Under the pieces are notes generated by a model. That model did no database searches. It saw nothing but the letters and a program-made list of their open reading frames with translations, and was not told the origin of the DNA. A stretch of DNA of 64,000 bases, taken from Rehaibacterium terrae. GTDB taxonomy: Bacteria; Pseudomonadota; Gammaproteobacteria; Xanthomonadales; Xanthomonadaceae. The translations under genes and the position numbers were made by a program. Location of the stretch: the NCBI RefSeq assembly GCF_014202935.1, contig NZ_JACHHX010000009.1, forward strand, positions 57,743-121,742, written 5' to 3'. Shown piece by piece: positions 10,561 through 23,720 of the stretch (its first letter is position 1; every line of letters starts with the position of its first letter).

Positions 10561-11175
10561 ATGCGACGCAAGCCAACCCGGGTCGATGCGGACGATGCCG
10601 CGCTGTTCCGCGACGCGGTGGGTCCGGTGCGGCGCATCGAAATCGCCGAAGGATCCGCCGCCAGCCGGCGCAAACCCGAGGCCACGCCTCGCCAGCGCGA
10701 GTCGGACGAGATCCAGGCGCTGCGTGCCTCGCGACAGGCGCCTTTCGAGGGGCTGGACGCGAACCTGGCCGAACCACTGGCCTACCGCCGGCCGGAAGTG
10801 CCCGAGCGCGTGCTCAAGCGGCTCAAGCGCGGCCTGTACGCCGTGCAGGACGAGATCGACCTGCACCGGATGAACGCGGCGCTGGCGGAAACGGTGTTGC
10901 GCGAATTCCTGCGCGAGTCGCGCGCGCGCGGCCGTCACTGCGTGCGGGTGGTGCACGGCAAGGGCCTGCACTCCAAGGCCGACGGACCGGTGCTCAAGGG
11001 GCTGGTCGACCGGCTACTGTCGCAACGCGCCGACGTGCTGGCCTACGCCTCGGCGCCACCGGCGCAGGGCGGCACCGGCGCGGTGCTGGTGCTGCTGGCC
11101 CGTTACCGCCCGGGTGAGCGCGGCGGCCGATTCAGTAAGGCCGATCTTCATCCGAGCGACGCTGAGGCGGATTGA
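10561..11175 (+). CDS. Smr-domain protein (SmrA/YdaL-like)
   Basis: The 204-residue product has a charged N-terminal region of about 90 residues and a C-terminal Smr domain. The Smr hallmarks are EIDLHRMN (near 98-105) and [15 protein letters not shown] (near 128-142). Smr domains nick DNA or RNA; stand-alone bacterial members such as SmrB act on stalled ribosomes or mRNA, and SmrA is less well defined. The start at 10561 directly follows the sequence GCTGGCCGC with no strong Shine-Dalgarno element. The 3' end overlaps the opposing small lipoprotein gene by 44 bases. Confidence 0.88.
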   Translation: MRRKPTRVDADDAALFRDAVGPVRRIEIAEGSAASRRKPEATPRQRESDEIQALRASRQAPFEGLDANLAEPLAYRRPEVPERVLKRLKRGLYAVQDEIDLHRMNAALAETVLREFLRESRARGRHCVRVVHGKGLHSKADGPVLKGLVDRLLSQRADVLAYASAPPAQGGTGAVLVLLARYRPGERGGRFSKADLHPSDAEAD

Positions 11176-11341
11176 CCCAGTACACCTGCACGCCCCGGCG
11201 CCGCGCGATCCGCTCGACCGCGGCGATGTACTCCGCATCCTGGCGGAGGCTGGCCGTCTGCTGCTCGGTCGCCCTGAGCTCGCCACGGCCGGCACAGGCC
11301 GCCAGTGATGCGAGTGCAGCCACCATCAGCAAGTTGCGCAT
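11132..11341 (-). CDS. small lipoprotein of unknown function
   Basis: A 69-residue protein with a clear lipobox: the signal MRNLLMVAALASLAAC ends at cysteine 16. The mature part is charged and helix-prone (TASLRQDAEYIAAVERIARRRG) and ends [17 protein letters not shown], a tail rich in charged residues that I do not recognise beyond its small-lipoprotein look. GGGGAGG lies eight bases before the ATG, which makes this start convincing despite the small size. Its last 44 bases overlap the 3' end of smr on the other strand. Function unknown. Confidence 0.75.
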   Translation of the reverse strand: MRNLLMVAALASLAACAGRGELRATEQQTASLRQDAEYIAAVERIARRRGVQVYWVNPPQRRSDEDRPY

Positions 11342-11656
11342 GACACATCCTCCCCGGGCCCCACGGGCCCGGCTGACGTCCGGCGCCGGCCGCCCGGCCG
11401 GTACCGGGCACCAGTGCCAGTGTACGCCTCTCCGCGCCCGCAGGATGGCCCGCCCGCAGCGTCGACGCACACGGCCGCGCAGGCTGCGCTGCCTGCCGGC
11501 TGCCGAGACCCCGTGCTCCGGCAGGCCGGGACTGGCTCGCCTCGCGGGCCGGTCGCCGCTGGCCATGGATTTCGCCGCAGCCGGGTGAAGCCCGGGCGCG
11601 GTCGAGTGCGGCCCGGCGCCGCCGGGCCCCTCTGCCCCGGACCTGCCGGCGAGCCG
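11342..11656. other. 315-base stretch without a recognised gene
   Basis: This lies between the small lipoprotein start and the truD stop. It should hold the lipoprotein promoter and the end of the truD transcript. GGGCCCCACGGGCCC near 11355-11370 can form a hairpin. I see no convincing reading frame, tRNA or T-rich terminator. Confidence 0.5.
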
Positions 11657-12682
11657 TCAGGCGAGGTCCGGCACGGCCGAGGCGACCTCGCCCAGCTGTG
11701 CCAACACCGCGGTCGCGTATGCACCCGCCGGGAGGACGAAACGCAGGCGCAGCATGTCTTCCGCCGGCCATTCCCAGGCGAACCCGGCCGGGCGCAGGCG
11801 CAGCGCGCGACGCTCCTGGCGCAGCCCGGCCGCCTCCAGCCCGGCCCGGAGGTCGGCGAACGGCGCCAACGCGGCCTCCTCGACGGCGCGCGCCGCGCCC
11901 CGGCTGCGCAGCTCGCCACGCCCCCACAGCGGCCCGCTGGGGTGGATGTCGAAGTCGCGCAGCCGTGCCGCCAGCGTCTCGTCCATCGGCTCGGGACCGA
12001 ACACGCTGCGGCTGCCGTCGAGCATCCACACCTCGCCGTCGAGCCCGGTGCGCCAGGAGCCGTCGTTCACGCGGGCGTCGAGCACGGCGTTGAACAGCGC
12101 CGCGCGTGCGGCCGAGAGCAGCAGCGCGCGCTGCTCGCGCTTGACCCGACGACCGGCGAACATGCGCCGCGCGTTCTCGACGTTGTCGCCGTCGCGGCCG
12201 AACCGTTGCTCGCCGAAATGATTGGGCACACCCTCGGCGGCGATCCGCGTCAGCCGCGCCTCGATCGCATCGCGCTCGCCGCGCACCTCGCGCAGCACCA
12301 GCACGAAACGGTTGCCCGCCAGCGCGCCGCGCGGCAGCTTGCGGTGGTGCCAGTCGGCGCGGAGCACGCGCAGGTCGTCCGACTGCAGCCCCGCCAGGTC
12401 CGGCGCGACGCGCCTGGGCAGATGCACGCTGAACCGCTGCACGGTCACCGCGTGGCGATCCTTCAGGCCGGCGTAGCCGATGCCCATTTCCGGAACACCC
12501 GCCCAGGCGGCGATGCGTTTGGCGGCAAAGGCGGTGTTCATGCCGCGCTTCTCGACCGTCAGCAGCAGATGCTCACCCTCCCCGGCCGGCGCGAAGCCGT
12601 CGAGCTCCTCGACGCGGAAATCCTCCGGCACGGTCCGGATCCGCGCCGCCAGCACCGGCGGACCGAACGCTTCGCCGCTCAC
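11657..12682 (-). CDS. truD: tRNA pseudouridine(13) synthase TruD
   Basis: TruD makes pseudouridine 13 in tRNA-Glu. The 341-residue product has the family N-terminal block [12 protein letters not shown] (about 15-26), the motif [18 protein letters not shown] near 45-62, the catalytic segment [19 protein letters not shown] near 70-88 and the [15 protein letters not shown] signature near 150-165. The start is a GTG at 12682 that overlaps the ispF stop as GTGA, so translation is probably coupled. The order ispD-ispF-truD is conserved across gammaproteobacteria. Confidence 0.95.
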   Translation of the reverse strand: MSGEAFGPPVLAARIRTVPEDFRVEELDGFAPAGEGEHLLLTVEKRGMNTAFAAKRIAAWAGVPEMGIGYAGLKDRHAVTVQRFSVHLPRRVAPDLAGLQSDDLRVLRADWHHRKLPRGALAGNRFVLVLREVRGERDAIEARLTRIAAEGVPNHFGEQRFGRDGDNVENARRMFAGRRVKREQRALLLSAARAALFNAVLDARVNDGSWRTGLDGEVWMLDGSRSVFGPEPMDETLAARLRDFDIHPSGPLWGRGELRSRGAARAVEEAALAPFADLRAGLEAAGLRQERRALRLRPAGFAWEWPAEDMLRLRFVLPAGAYATAVLAQLGEVASAVPDLA

Positions 12683-13164
12683 GCGCGCACCAGCAGGGCC
12701 ACGGCGAGCGCGGCGATGCCCTCGCCGCGACCGGTGAAGCCGAGCGTCTCGCTGGTGGTGGCCTTGATGCTGATCTGGCCGACGCCGACGCCGAGGTCGG
12801 CGGCGAGATGCACGCGCATTTCCTCGGCATGCGGAGCGACCTTGGGCCGCTCGCAGATCACCGTGATGTCGGCATTGCCGAGCGCGTAGCCGTGTTCGTG
12901 CATCAGCCGCGCACACTGGCGCAGGAAGCAGCGGCTGTCGGCATCCTTCCAGCGCGGATCGGAGGGTGGGAAATGCTTGCCGATGTCGCCCAGCGCCAGC
13001 GCGCCCAGGATCGCGTCGCACAGCGCATGGATCGCCACATCGCCGTCGGAATGCGCCAGCACCCCGCGCGTGTGCGGGATCCGCACGCCGCCCAGCATCA
13101 CGTGATCGCCGTCGCCGAAGGCGTGGACGTCGAAGCCTTGGCCGATGCGGATGGGTTGGGTCAT
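12679..13164 (-). CDS. ispF: 2-C-methyl-D-erythritol 2,4-cyclodiphosphate synthase
   Basis: IspF performs the cyclisation step of the MEP isoprenoid pathway. The 161-residue product has [15 protein letters not shown] at the start, with the zinc ligands D and H in [23 protein letters not shown] near 37-56 and the signature [22 protein letters not shown] near the C-terminus. Length matches the family. It lies 128 bases downstream of ispD rather than fused or overlapping with it; that gap holds short repeat-like sequence around ACCGGTTACCGACT. Confidence 0.97.
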   Translation of the reverse strand: MTQPIRIGQGFDVHAFGDGDHVMLGGVRIPHTRGVLAHSDGDVAIHALCDAILGALALGDIGKHFPPSDPRWKDADSRCFLRQCARLMHEHGYALGNADITVICERPKVAPHAEEMRVHLAADLGVGVGQISIKATTSETLGFTGRGEGIAALAVALLVRA

Positions 13165-13292
13165 GGGGGAAGTTTAGTCGGGAACCGGGAAGAACGTTCC
13201 GGAACCATCCCTCCGGCGCAAGCGAAAGCCGCCGGACGCCTGTGTTTTTCCGGCTACCGGCTACTGGTTGGCGGGCACCGGTTACCGACTCC

Positions 13293-13976
13293 CTACCCCC
13301 GCGACAGCACGAACTCCGCCAGCGCCAGATCGGCCGGGGTGGTCACCTTGATATTGTCCTCGCTGCCTTCGACCAGCAGCGGACGCAGGCCGAGCCGCTC
13401 CATCGCCATCGACTCGTCGGTGACGGCGACGCCGGCCGACAGCGCGGCTTCCAGCGCGCGGGTGAGGCCGCCACGGCGGAACATCTGCGGGGTCAGCGCC
13501 CGCCAGAGGCCGTCGCGCGGCTCGGTGCCGAGCACGGCCAGCTCGTCGTCGCCGCGCTTCAAGGTGTCCCGCACCGGTGCCGCCAGCAGCGCCCCGACCG
13601 GATGCCGCTGGCCCTGTTCGATCAGCGCCTCCAGGTCGGCGGCGCGCAGGCAGGGACGGGCGGCGTCGTGCACCAGCACGAACTCGTCGTCGCTCACCGA
13701 GGACGGCAGCGCGCGCAGGCCGGCCAGCACCGAGTCGGCGCGCTCGGCGCCGCCGACACAGGTCAGCACCGGCTTGCCGCAGCGCTCGCGCCAACCCGGC
13801 CAGTGCGGATCCTGCGCGGCCAGCACCACCACGATGCCGTCGATGGCCGGATGGCCGGCCAGCCGGTCGAGCGTGTGTCCGATCAGCGGCTGCCCATCGA
13901 GCAGCAGGTACTGTTTGGGAAAGGCGCCGCCGAAACGGCGCCCCGAACCGGCGGCAGGCACGACGACCCAGCTCAT
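13293..13976 (-). CDS. ispD: 2-C-methyl-D-erythritol 4-phosphate cytidylyltransferase
   Basis: IspD couples CTP to methylerythritol phosphate in the MEP pathway. The 227-residue product opens with [21 protein letters not shown], the CTP-binding glycine-rich loop and lysine, and contains [12 protein letters not shown] near residue 105 and the C-terminal block [30 protein letters not shown]. Its ATG overlaps the end of ftsB by four bases, the standard ftsB-ispD junction. Confidence 0.97.
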   Translation of the reverse strand: MSWVVVPAAGSGRRFGGAFPKQYLLLDGQPLIGHTLDRLAGHPAIDGIVVVLAAQDPHWPGWRERCGKPVLTCVGGAERADSVLAGLRALPSSVSDDEFVLVHDAARPCLRAADLEALIEQGQRHPVGALLAAPVRDTLKRGDDELAVLGTEPRDGLWRALTPQMFRRGGLTRALEAALSAGVAVTDESMAMERLGLRPLLVEGSEDNIKVTTPADLALAEFVLSRG

Positions 13977-14284
13977 CGCTTCTCCCTCCCCTTGTCCAGC
14001 ACGTCGGCGGACGGCTCCACGACACGGTAGAACACCTCGCCCGGCCTGATCATCCCCAGCTCCGAGCGGGCCCGCTCCTCGACCGCATCCTCGCCTTCCT
14101 TGAGATCCTCGACCTCGGCGGCGAGGGCATCGTTACGCCGCCTGAGCTGCTCGTTCTCGGCCTGCTGCGCCTGTACCGCCTGTTCCAGCCGCCGAACCTC
14201 GTGCCTGCCTCCGTGGCCGCCCCAGAGCTTGACCTGCAGGAACACGAGCAGGCCAAGCAGGGCGAGGGCCAGCAGTCTGAGCAC
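13973..14284 (-). CDS. ftsB: cell division protein FtsB
   Basis: FtsB is a small bitopic divisome protein that forms a complex with FtsL and FtsQ. The 103-residue product has one N-terminal membrane helix (LRLLALALLGLLVFLQVKLW), a periplasmic coiled coil (residues about 28-65, EVRRLEQAVQAQQAENEQLRRRNDALAAEV) and the conserved ERARSELGMIRPGEVFYRV block. Position directly after eno and overlapping ispD is conserved. The gap to eno is 27 bases. Confidence 0.95.
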   Translation of the reverse strand: MLRLLALALLGLLVFLQVKLWGGHGGRHEVRRLEQAVQAQQAENEQLRRRNDALAAEVEDLKEGEDAVEERARSELGMIRPGEVFYRVVEPSADVLDKGREKR

Positions 14285-14311
14285 GTGGGTGGTGCCTCGT
14301 GGGCGGTGGTG

Positions 14312-16310
<1,999 letters not shown>

Positions 16311-16311
<1 letters not shown>

Positions 16312-17141
16312 CACTGCATCTCAATGAATGCGCCGGCTTTCACCACGCGGTCGAGCTCGACCAGCGTCTCCAGCAGCGCCGCCATCCTGCCCAGCGGCCA
16401 GGCGTTGGGGCCGTCGGAGAGGGCCTTGTCGGGGGCGGGGTGGGTCTCGGCGAACAGGCCGGCGATGCCGGCGGCGACCGCGGCGCGCGCCAGCACCGGC
16501 ACGAACTCGCGCTGGCCGCCGGAGCTGGCGCCCTGCCCGCCCGGCAACTGCACCGAGTGGGTGGCGTCGAACACCACCGGGCAGCCGGTCTCGCGCATCA
16601 CCGCCAACGAGCGCATGTCGGAGACGAGGTTGTTGTAGCCGAAACTGACGCCGCGCTCGCAGACCATGATCCGTTCGTTGCCGACGGCCCTGGCCTTGGC
16701 GACGACATGCTTCATGTCCCACGGCGCGAGGAACTGGCCCTTCTTGATGTTCACCGGCAGGCCGGCGCGGGCCACGTTCTGGATGAAGTCGGTCTGCCGG
16801 CACAGGAAGGCCGGGGTCTGCAGCACGTCGACCACGGCGGCGACCTCGTGCATCGGCGTGTACTCGTGCACGTCGGTGAGCACCGGCACGCCGATCTGGC
16901 GCTTGACCTCGGCCAGCACCTTCAGCCCCTCCTCCAGCCCCGGGCCGCGGAAGCTGTCGCCCGAGCTGCGGTTGGCCTTGTCGAAGCTCGACTTGAAGAT
17001 GAACGGGATGCCGAGCTTGCCGGTGATCTCCTTGAGCGCGCCGGCGGTGTCGAGTTGCAACTGCATCGACTCGACCACGCAGGGGCCGGCGATCAGGAAG
17101 AATGGCTGGTCGAGGCCGACCTCGAAACCACAAAGCTTCAT
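16311..17141 (-). CDS. kdsA: 3-deoxy-8-phosphooctulonate synthase
   Basis: KdsA condenses arabinose 5-phosphate with phosphoenolpyruvate to make Kdo 8-phosphate for lipopolysaccharide. The 276-residue product has [15 protein letters not shown] near residue 15, [25 protein letters not shown] near 49-73, [11 protein letters not shown] near 90, and [23 protein letters not shown] near 200. Length matches the family (about 280). It lies 112 bases downstream of pyrG on the same strand, the conserved pyrG-kdsA-eno order. Confidence 0.97.
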
Positions 17142-17253
17142 GGGGCGAATTCCGATTGGGGCACGGGTCCACGCGGATGGACGCGGATGAGTTCCGCATC
17201 GCGCTCTCGATCCGCGCCGATCCGCATTGACCCGCGGTGGGCCATGCTGCCCG

Positions 17254-18951
<1,698 letters not shown>

Positions 18952-19017
18952 TCACGGCGAAGCCACGGCGGCGGCGCGGCCGCTGTCGCGGCCGGCGCGC
19001 CGCCGGCCGGTCCCGAT

Positions 19018-19539
19018 TCAGTCGCCGCCTTCGGACTTCTTGTGCTTGGTGCGGAGACTGAGTCCGGGGTCGTTCTCGCCCTTGGGCGCGCGGTTGACGC
19101 CGGGTTCGTTCACACCGATCGGGGCCGCGGCCGCCTGCGCCGCTGCGCTCCCGTCCGTCGCCACCGATCCGCCGTCGCCTTCCGACTCCCCGTTGCCCGG
19201 GCCGCCGCCGCGCAGGCGCGCCACACCGCCCTTGCCGACCACGTAACCGCGATTGTTGCCTTGGGCCTTGGCAGCCACCTCGTCCTGCCCCGCCCCGCCC
19301 TGGTCCGCCGGGTCCGGGCCGCCATCACGCAGGCGCGCCACGCCACCCTTGCCGACCACGTAACCGCGATTGTTGCCTTGGGCCTTCGGGGCCGATTCCT
19401 GCTCCGGCTGCGGCCTGGCTTCCGTCCCGGCGGCAGCAGCGGTAGCCGGCACCTGCCGGGGAACCTCGCTGGCGCCGGCCGTCATGACCGCCAGCAGGGC
19501 GGCGACGGCGATCATCCGGGAAACCTGCGAACGCTTCAT
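19018..19539 (-). CDS. secreted protein with two 20-residue repeats, function unknown
   Basis: The 173-residue product has a signal peptide (VSRMIAVAALLAVMTAGA) and no other known domain. Two near-identical units beginning KAQGNNRGYVVGKGGVARLR lie near residues 52-71 and 90-109, each followed by a glycine/aspartate-rich spacer (DGGPDPADQGG and GGGPGNGES). The DNA of the two units is also nearly identical over about 60 bases, so the duplication looks recent. The tail is basic (RTKHKKSEGGD). GGAGGAG sits just before the ATG at 19539. The gene is divergent from parE. Confidence 0.75.
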   Translation of the reverse strand: MKRSQVSRMIAVAALLAVMTAGASEVPRQVPATAAAAGTEARPQPEQESAPKAQGNNRGYVVGKGGVARLRDGGPDPADQGGAGQDEVAAKAQGNNRGYVVGKGGVARLRGGGPGNGESEGDGGSVATDGSAAAQAAAAPIGVNEPGVNRAPKGENDPGLSLRTKHKKSEGGD

Positions 19540-19751
19540 GGCTCCTCCTCCCGCCCATGGCGGCTCGATGTCGCGCCTGCATACCCTGGCCCGGGCGAAT
19601 CCCGCCTGAACCGTGCGCGACCGCCCATGCCCACCGGAACGGCGGCGAGCCGCGGCCGGATAGCGGCGCGCTTGCCTGCCGCCCCCCCGAGCCGCCATCC
19701 TGCCCGCCTTCGCCGCCCCGCCTGGGGCCAGCTTGACCCGAGGTTCCGCAA

Positions 19752-21641
19752 GTGAGTTCCCGCTACAACGCCGCCGACATCGAAGTCCTCTCCGGCCTGG
19801 ATCCGGTCAAGCGCCGGCCCGGCATGTACACCGACACCACCCGCCCCAACCACCTGGCGCAGGAGGTGATCGACAACGCGGTGGACGAGGCGCTGGCCGG
19901 GCACGCCAAGACCATCGAGGTCACGCTGTACGCCGACGGCAGTTGCGAGGTGAACGATGACGGCCGCGGCATGCCGGTGGACATCCACCCCGAGGAGGGT
20001 ATCCCCGGCGTCGAGCTGATCCTGACCCGGCTGCACGCGGGCGGAAAGTTCAGCAACAAGAACTACACCTTCTCCGGCGGCCTGCACGGCGTCGGCGTGA
20101 GCGTGGTCAACGCGCTGTCCAAGCGGGTCGATGTGTACATCCGGCGCGACGGCAGCGAGTACCACATGGCCTTCCGCGACGGCTACACCGACTCGGCGCT
20201 GAAGACCGTCGGCAGCGTCGGCAAGCGCAACACCGGCACCCGCGTGCGCTTCTGGCCGGACCCGAAGTACTTCGACACCCCGAAATTCGCGCTGCGCCCG
20301 CTCAAGCACCTGCTGCGCGCCAAGGCGGTGCTCTGCCCGGGGCTCACGGTGAAGCTGTTCGACGAGGCCTCGGGCGAGCGCAGCGAGTGGTTCTACGAGG
20401 ACGGCCTGCGCGACTACCTGCGCACCCAGCTGGCCGACCGCGACTACCTGCCGCCCGAGCTGTTCGTGGGTGCGCTGAGCAAGGACACCGAGACCGCCGA
20501 CTGGGCCATGTGCTGGCTGCCGGAGGGCGAGCTGGTGCAGGAGAGCTACGTCAACCTGATCCCGACCGCGCAGGGCGGCACCCACGTCAACGGGCTGCGC
20601 TCGGGCGTGACCGACGCACTGCGGGAATTCTGCGACTTCCGCAACCTGCTGCCGCGCGGCGTCAAGCTGGCGCCGGAGGACGTCTGGGACCGCGTGTCCT
20701 ACATCCTCAGCGTGAAGATGACCGACCCGCAGTTCAGCGGCCAGACCAAGGAGCGCCTGAGCTCGCGCCAGGCCGCGGCCTTCGTCGAGGGCGCCGTGCA
20801 CGATGCCTTCTCGCTGTGGCTCAACCAGCACGTCGAGCTGGGCGAGAGGATCGCCCAGCTCGCCATCGAGCGCGCCAGCGCCCGCCTGAAGAGCGAGAAG
20901 CAGGTCGTCCGCAAGAAGATCACCCAGGGGCCGGCCCTGCCCGGCAAGCTCGCCGACTGCATCTCGCAGGATCTCTCGCGCACCGAGCTGTTCCTGGTCG
21001 AGGGCGACTCCGCCGGCGGCAGCGCCAAGCAGGCGCGCGACAAGGACTTCCAGGCGATCCTGCCGCTGCGCGGCAAGATCCTGAACACCTGGGAGGTCGA
21101 ATCCGGCGCGGTGCTGGCCTCGCAGGAGGTCCACGACCTGGCCGTCGCCATCGGCTGCGACCCGGGCAGGGACGACCTGTCCGGCCTGCGCTACGGCAAG
21201 ATCATCATCCTGGCCGACGCCGACTCCGACGGCCTGCACATCGCCACCCTGCTGTCGGCGCTGTTCCTCAGGCACTTCCCGGCGCTGGTGCGCGCCGGCC
21301 ATGTGTTCGTGGCCATGCCGCCGCTGTTCCGCATCGATGTCGGCAAGCAGGTGTTCTACGCCCTGGACGAGGAGGAAAAGCGCCTGCTGCTGGAGAAGAT
21401 CGAGCGCGAGAAGATCCGTGGCGCGGTCAGCGTCACCCGCTTCAAGGGCCTGGGCGAGATGAACCCGCAGCAATTGCGCGAATCGGCGATCCATCCCGAC
21501 ACCCGCCGGCTGGTCCAGCTCACCGTCGATGACGACGTCCAGACGAACGCGCTGATGGACATGCTGCTGTCGAAAAAGCGCGCCTCCGACCGCAAGGCCT
21601 GGCTGGAAACCAAGGGCGACCTGGCCACGCTCGATGTCTGA
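19752..21641 (+). CDS. parE: DNA topoisomerase IV subunit B
   Basis: ParE is the ATPase subunit of topoisomerase IV, which decatenates daughter chromosomes. The 629-residue length is typical. Visible are the GHKL ATP site (EVIDNAVDEALAGHA, then DDGRGMPVDIHP), SGGLHGVGVSVVNALS near residue 110, the TOPRIM segment ELFLVEGDSAGGSAKQARD near 410 and the acidic metal site ILADADSDGLHIATLL near 485. DADSDGLH rather than DADVDGxH is the ParE form and separates it from GyrB. The start is a GTG at 19752. Confidence 0.96.
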   Translation: MSSRYNAADIEVLSGLDPVKRRPGMYTDTTRPNHLAQEVIDNAVDEALAGHAKTIEVTLYADGSCEVNDDGRGMPVDIHPEEGIPGVELILTRLHAGGKFSNKNYTFSGGLHGVGVSVVNALSKRVDVYIRRDGSEYHMAFRDGYTDSALKTVGSVGKRNTGTRVRFWPDPKYFDTPKFALRPLKHLLRAKAVLCPGLTVKLFDEASGERSEWFYEDGLRDYLRTQLADRDYLPPELFVGALSKDTETADWAMCWLPEGELVQESYVNLIPTAQGGTHVNGLRSGVTDALREFCDFRNLLPRGVKLAPEDVWDRVSYILSVKMTDPQFSGQTKERLSSRQAAAFVEGAVHDAFSLWLNQHVELGERIAQLAIERASARLKSEKQVVRKKITQGPALPGKLADCISQDLSRTELFLVEGDSAGGSAKQARDKDFQAILPLRGKILNTWEVESGAVLASQEVHDLAVAIGCDPGRDDLSGLRYGKIIILADADSDGLHIATLLSALFLRHFPALVRAGHVFVAMPPLFRIDVGKQVFYALDEEEKRLLLEKIEREKIRGAVSVTRFKGLGEMNPQQLRESAIHPDTRRLVQLTVDDDVQTNALMDMLLSKKRASDRKAWLETKGDLATLDV

Positions 21642-21999
21642 CGCTGGCTGTCCGAGCGCCGGCACCGGACGGCGCGTGCCGCAGCCTCGGCGGCGATCTC
21701 CGCCGAGGCCAGGCCCTCATCGGCCAGCCGCAGCACCTGCCGTGCGCGGTCGGTGAGCGGGTCGTCCCCGCCCCAGGCCGCCACCGCCCGCGCCGCGAAA
21801 CGGTCGCCCGCACCGGCCCAAAGGCCTGCGGTGTGGCGGCGGAGCGGGATGCGGTGACGGGATTCATGGGCACCTCCTGGGTGCCGCTTACTGTGGTCCT
21901 CCCGCCCCGCCGGCGGCAGTGGCCGCCGTCAGTCCTGTCGGCTGACAGATGTCAGGACGGGGGTTCTGCCCCCCCGGGCTCGCGTGCTAAGATCGACGC
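21642..21999. other. parE to aminotransferase intergenic region, first part
   Basis: Apart from the regulator relic above, this stretch holds a nested dyad at 21932-21958: GTCCTG and CAGGAC outside, CTGACA-GA-TGTCAG inside. No intact gene is visible. Confidence 0.5.
21668..21784 (-). pseudogene. relic of a NarL/LuxR-type regulator (HTH fragment)
   Basis: On the minus strand a frame reads GDDPLTDRARQVLRLADEGLASAEIAAEAA, which resembles the start of a LuxR-type helix-turn-helix (usual form LTxREREVLxLxAEGxSNxEIA). It breaks off before the recognition helix and runs into unrelated sequence and the parE 3' end. No receiver domain precedes it within the space available. It is best read as a decayed response-regulator gene. 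The palindrome CTGACA-GA-TGTCAG at 21942-21955 could be its old operator. Confidence 0.45.
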
Positions 22000-22054
22000 A
22001 AGTGATTGATTTTCAATCCACTTGGACCTGCGCGGGCAAATCCGCGCCTTTTTG
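22000..22054 (+). promoter_or_regulatory. two-hairpin leader of the aminotransferase gene, terminator-like
   Basis: Two consecutive stems precede the gene. AAGTG-ATTGA pairs with TCAAT-C-CACTT around a TTT loop (22000-22023, one bulged C). GCGCGG then pairs with CCGCGC around six bases (22030-22047) and is followed by CTTTTTGTTT. The second stem has the form of an intrinsic terminator only about 20 bases before the start codon, so it may be an attenuator or the terminator of an upstream transcript. I do not recognise a known riboswitch. Confidence 0.55.
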
Positions 22055-22075
22055 TTTCCGGGGCGGGAGGACGCG

Positions 22076-23575
22076 ATGACCCTGATCGACAAGCTCAACG
22101 AACTGCGCGACTACGGCGGCGCCCGCCGCACCGTCGGCCTGGACGACGCCACCGTCGAACGCTTCGCGGCGACGCATGCCGACCTGCGCGAGGCCATCGA
22201 CGCGGCCCATGCGCAGTTCCAGGCGCTCAAGGGCGGCGAGTTCGAGGACCTCCTGCGCGCCGACGAGGCCGAGCAGATCCGTGCCGTGCAGGCCGGCTAC
22301 GTCAACTTCTACCCGGACGACGCGGTGAACCCCTACGTGGCGCTGACCGCGCGCGGGCCGTGGATCGTCACCCTCAAGGGCGCGGTGATCCACGACAGCG
22401 GCGGCTACGGCATGCTCGGCGGCGGCCATACGCCGGCCGCCGTGCTGGAGGCGATGAGCCGGCCACAGGCGATGGCCAACATCATGACCCCGAATCTCGC
22501 CCAGCTGCGGCTGGAGCGCGCGCTGCGCCGGGAGATCGGCCACACCCGCGGCGGATGCCCGTACGCGAAGTTCCTGTGCCTGAACTCCGGCTCGGAGTCG
22601 GTCACCCTGGCCGCGCGCATCGCCGACGTCAACGCCAAGCTGATGACCGACGCCGGCGGGCGCCATGCCGGCCGCACCATCAAGCGCATCGCGGTCAAGG
22701 GCGCCTTCCACGGCCGCACCGAGCGGCCGGCGCTGTACTCCGACTCCAGCCGCAAGACCTACCTGCAGCACCTGGCCAGCTTCCGCGGCGAGGACAGCCT
22801 GATCGCCATCGAGCCCTACAGCGTCGAGCAGCTCCGGCAGACCTTCGCCGAGGCCGAAACCAAGGGCTGGTTCATCGAGGCGGTGTTCCTGGAGCCGGTG
22901 ATGGGCGAAGGCGACCCCGGCCGCGCGCTGCCGCCGGCCTTCTACGCCGCCGCCCGCGAACTCACCGCCGCCCACGGCAGCCTGCTGCTGGTGGACTCGA
23001 TCCAGGCCGGCCTGCGCGCGCACGGCGTGCTGTCGATCGTCGACTACCCGGGCTTCGAGGGTCAGACCGCGCCGGACATGGAAACCTACTCCAAGGCACT
23101 CAACGCCGGCCAGTACCCGCTGAGCGTGCTGGCGGTGAACGAGCGCGCCGCCGGCCTCTACCGCAAGGGCGTGTACGGCAACACCATGACCACCAACCCG
23201 CGCGCGATGGAGGTCGCCGTGGCCGTGCTGGAAAGCCTCACCCCCGACCTGCGCGCCAACATCCGTGCCAAGGGCCGGCTGTTCCTCGACCGCCTGGAGG
23301 CGCTCAGGGCAGAGCTCGGCGGCCTGATCACCAAGGTGCAGGGCACCGGCCTGCTGTTCTCCTGCGAGCTGTCGCCGGCCTTCAAGTGCTACGGCGCCGG
23401 CTCCACCGAGGAGTACCTGCGCGAACGCGGCATCGGCGTGATCCACGGCGGCACCAACTCGCTGCGCTTCACCCCGCACTTCGGCATCGGCGAGGACGAG
23501 GTCGAGCTGGTGATCGCCCACGTCCGCCAGGCTCTGCTCGAGGGTCCGCGCAAGGCGCGGGCGGAGGCCGCCTGA
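22076..23575 (+). CDS. class III PLP-dependent aminotransferase
   Basis: The 499-residue product belongs to the ornithine/acetylornithine aminotransferase superfamily. [13 protein letters not shown] and [16 protein letters not shown] form the first half of the PLP pocket, [13 protein letters not shown] the aromatic loop, [15 protein letters not shown] the cofactor aspartate region and [18 protein letters not shown] the Schiff-base lysine (near residue 345). It is longer than ArgD (about 400) because of an N-terminal extension of some 80 residues. The donor and acceptor cannot be told from sequence; lysine or ornithine aminotransfer are possibilities. GGGAGGA precedes the ATG at 22076, which is preferred over an upstream TTG. 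Confidence 0.85.
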   Translation: MTLIDKLNELRDYGGARRTVGLDDATVERFAATHADLREAIDAAHAQFQALKGGEFEDLLRADEAEQIRAVQAGYVNFYPDDAVNPYVALTARGPWIVTLKGAVIHDSGGYGMLGGGHTPAAVLEAMSRPQAMANIMTPNLAQLRLERALRREIGHTRGGCPYAKFLCLNSGSESVTLAARIADVNAKLMTDAGGRHAGRTIKRIAVKGAFHGRTERPALYSDSSRKTYLQHLASFRGEDSLIAIEPYSVEQLRQTFAEAETKGWFIEAVFLEPVMGEGDPGRALPPAFYAAARELTAAHGSLLLVDSIQAGLRAHGVLSIVDYPGFEGQTAPDMETYSKALNAGQYPLSVLAVNERAAGLYRKGVYGNTMTTNPRAMEVAVAVLESLTPDLRANIRAKGRLFLDRLEALRAELGGLITKVQGTGLLFSCELSPAFKCYGAGSTEEYLRERGIGVIHGGTNSLRFTPHFGIGEDEVELVIAHVRQALLEGPRKARAEAA

Positions 23576-23720
23576 AGGGCGGCTCCGCCGGTGGCGCCGG
23601 CGGAGCCCTGCCCCGCAGCACACCGCACGACCGGCGGACGCGCGGGCCTGTGGCCGGCCCACGCCACGGCCCACGTTTGCGGAAGGGATCGACTGACTCT
23701 GCCCGATCTCCGGGCCGCAG

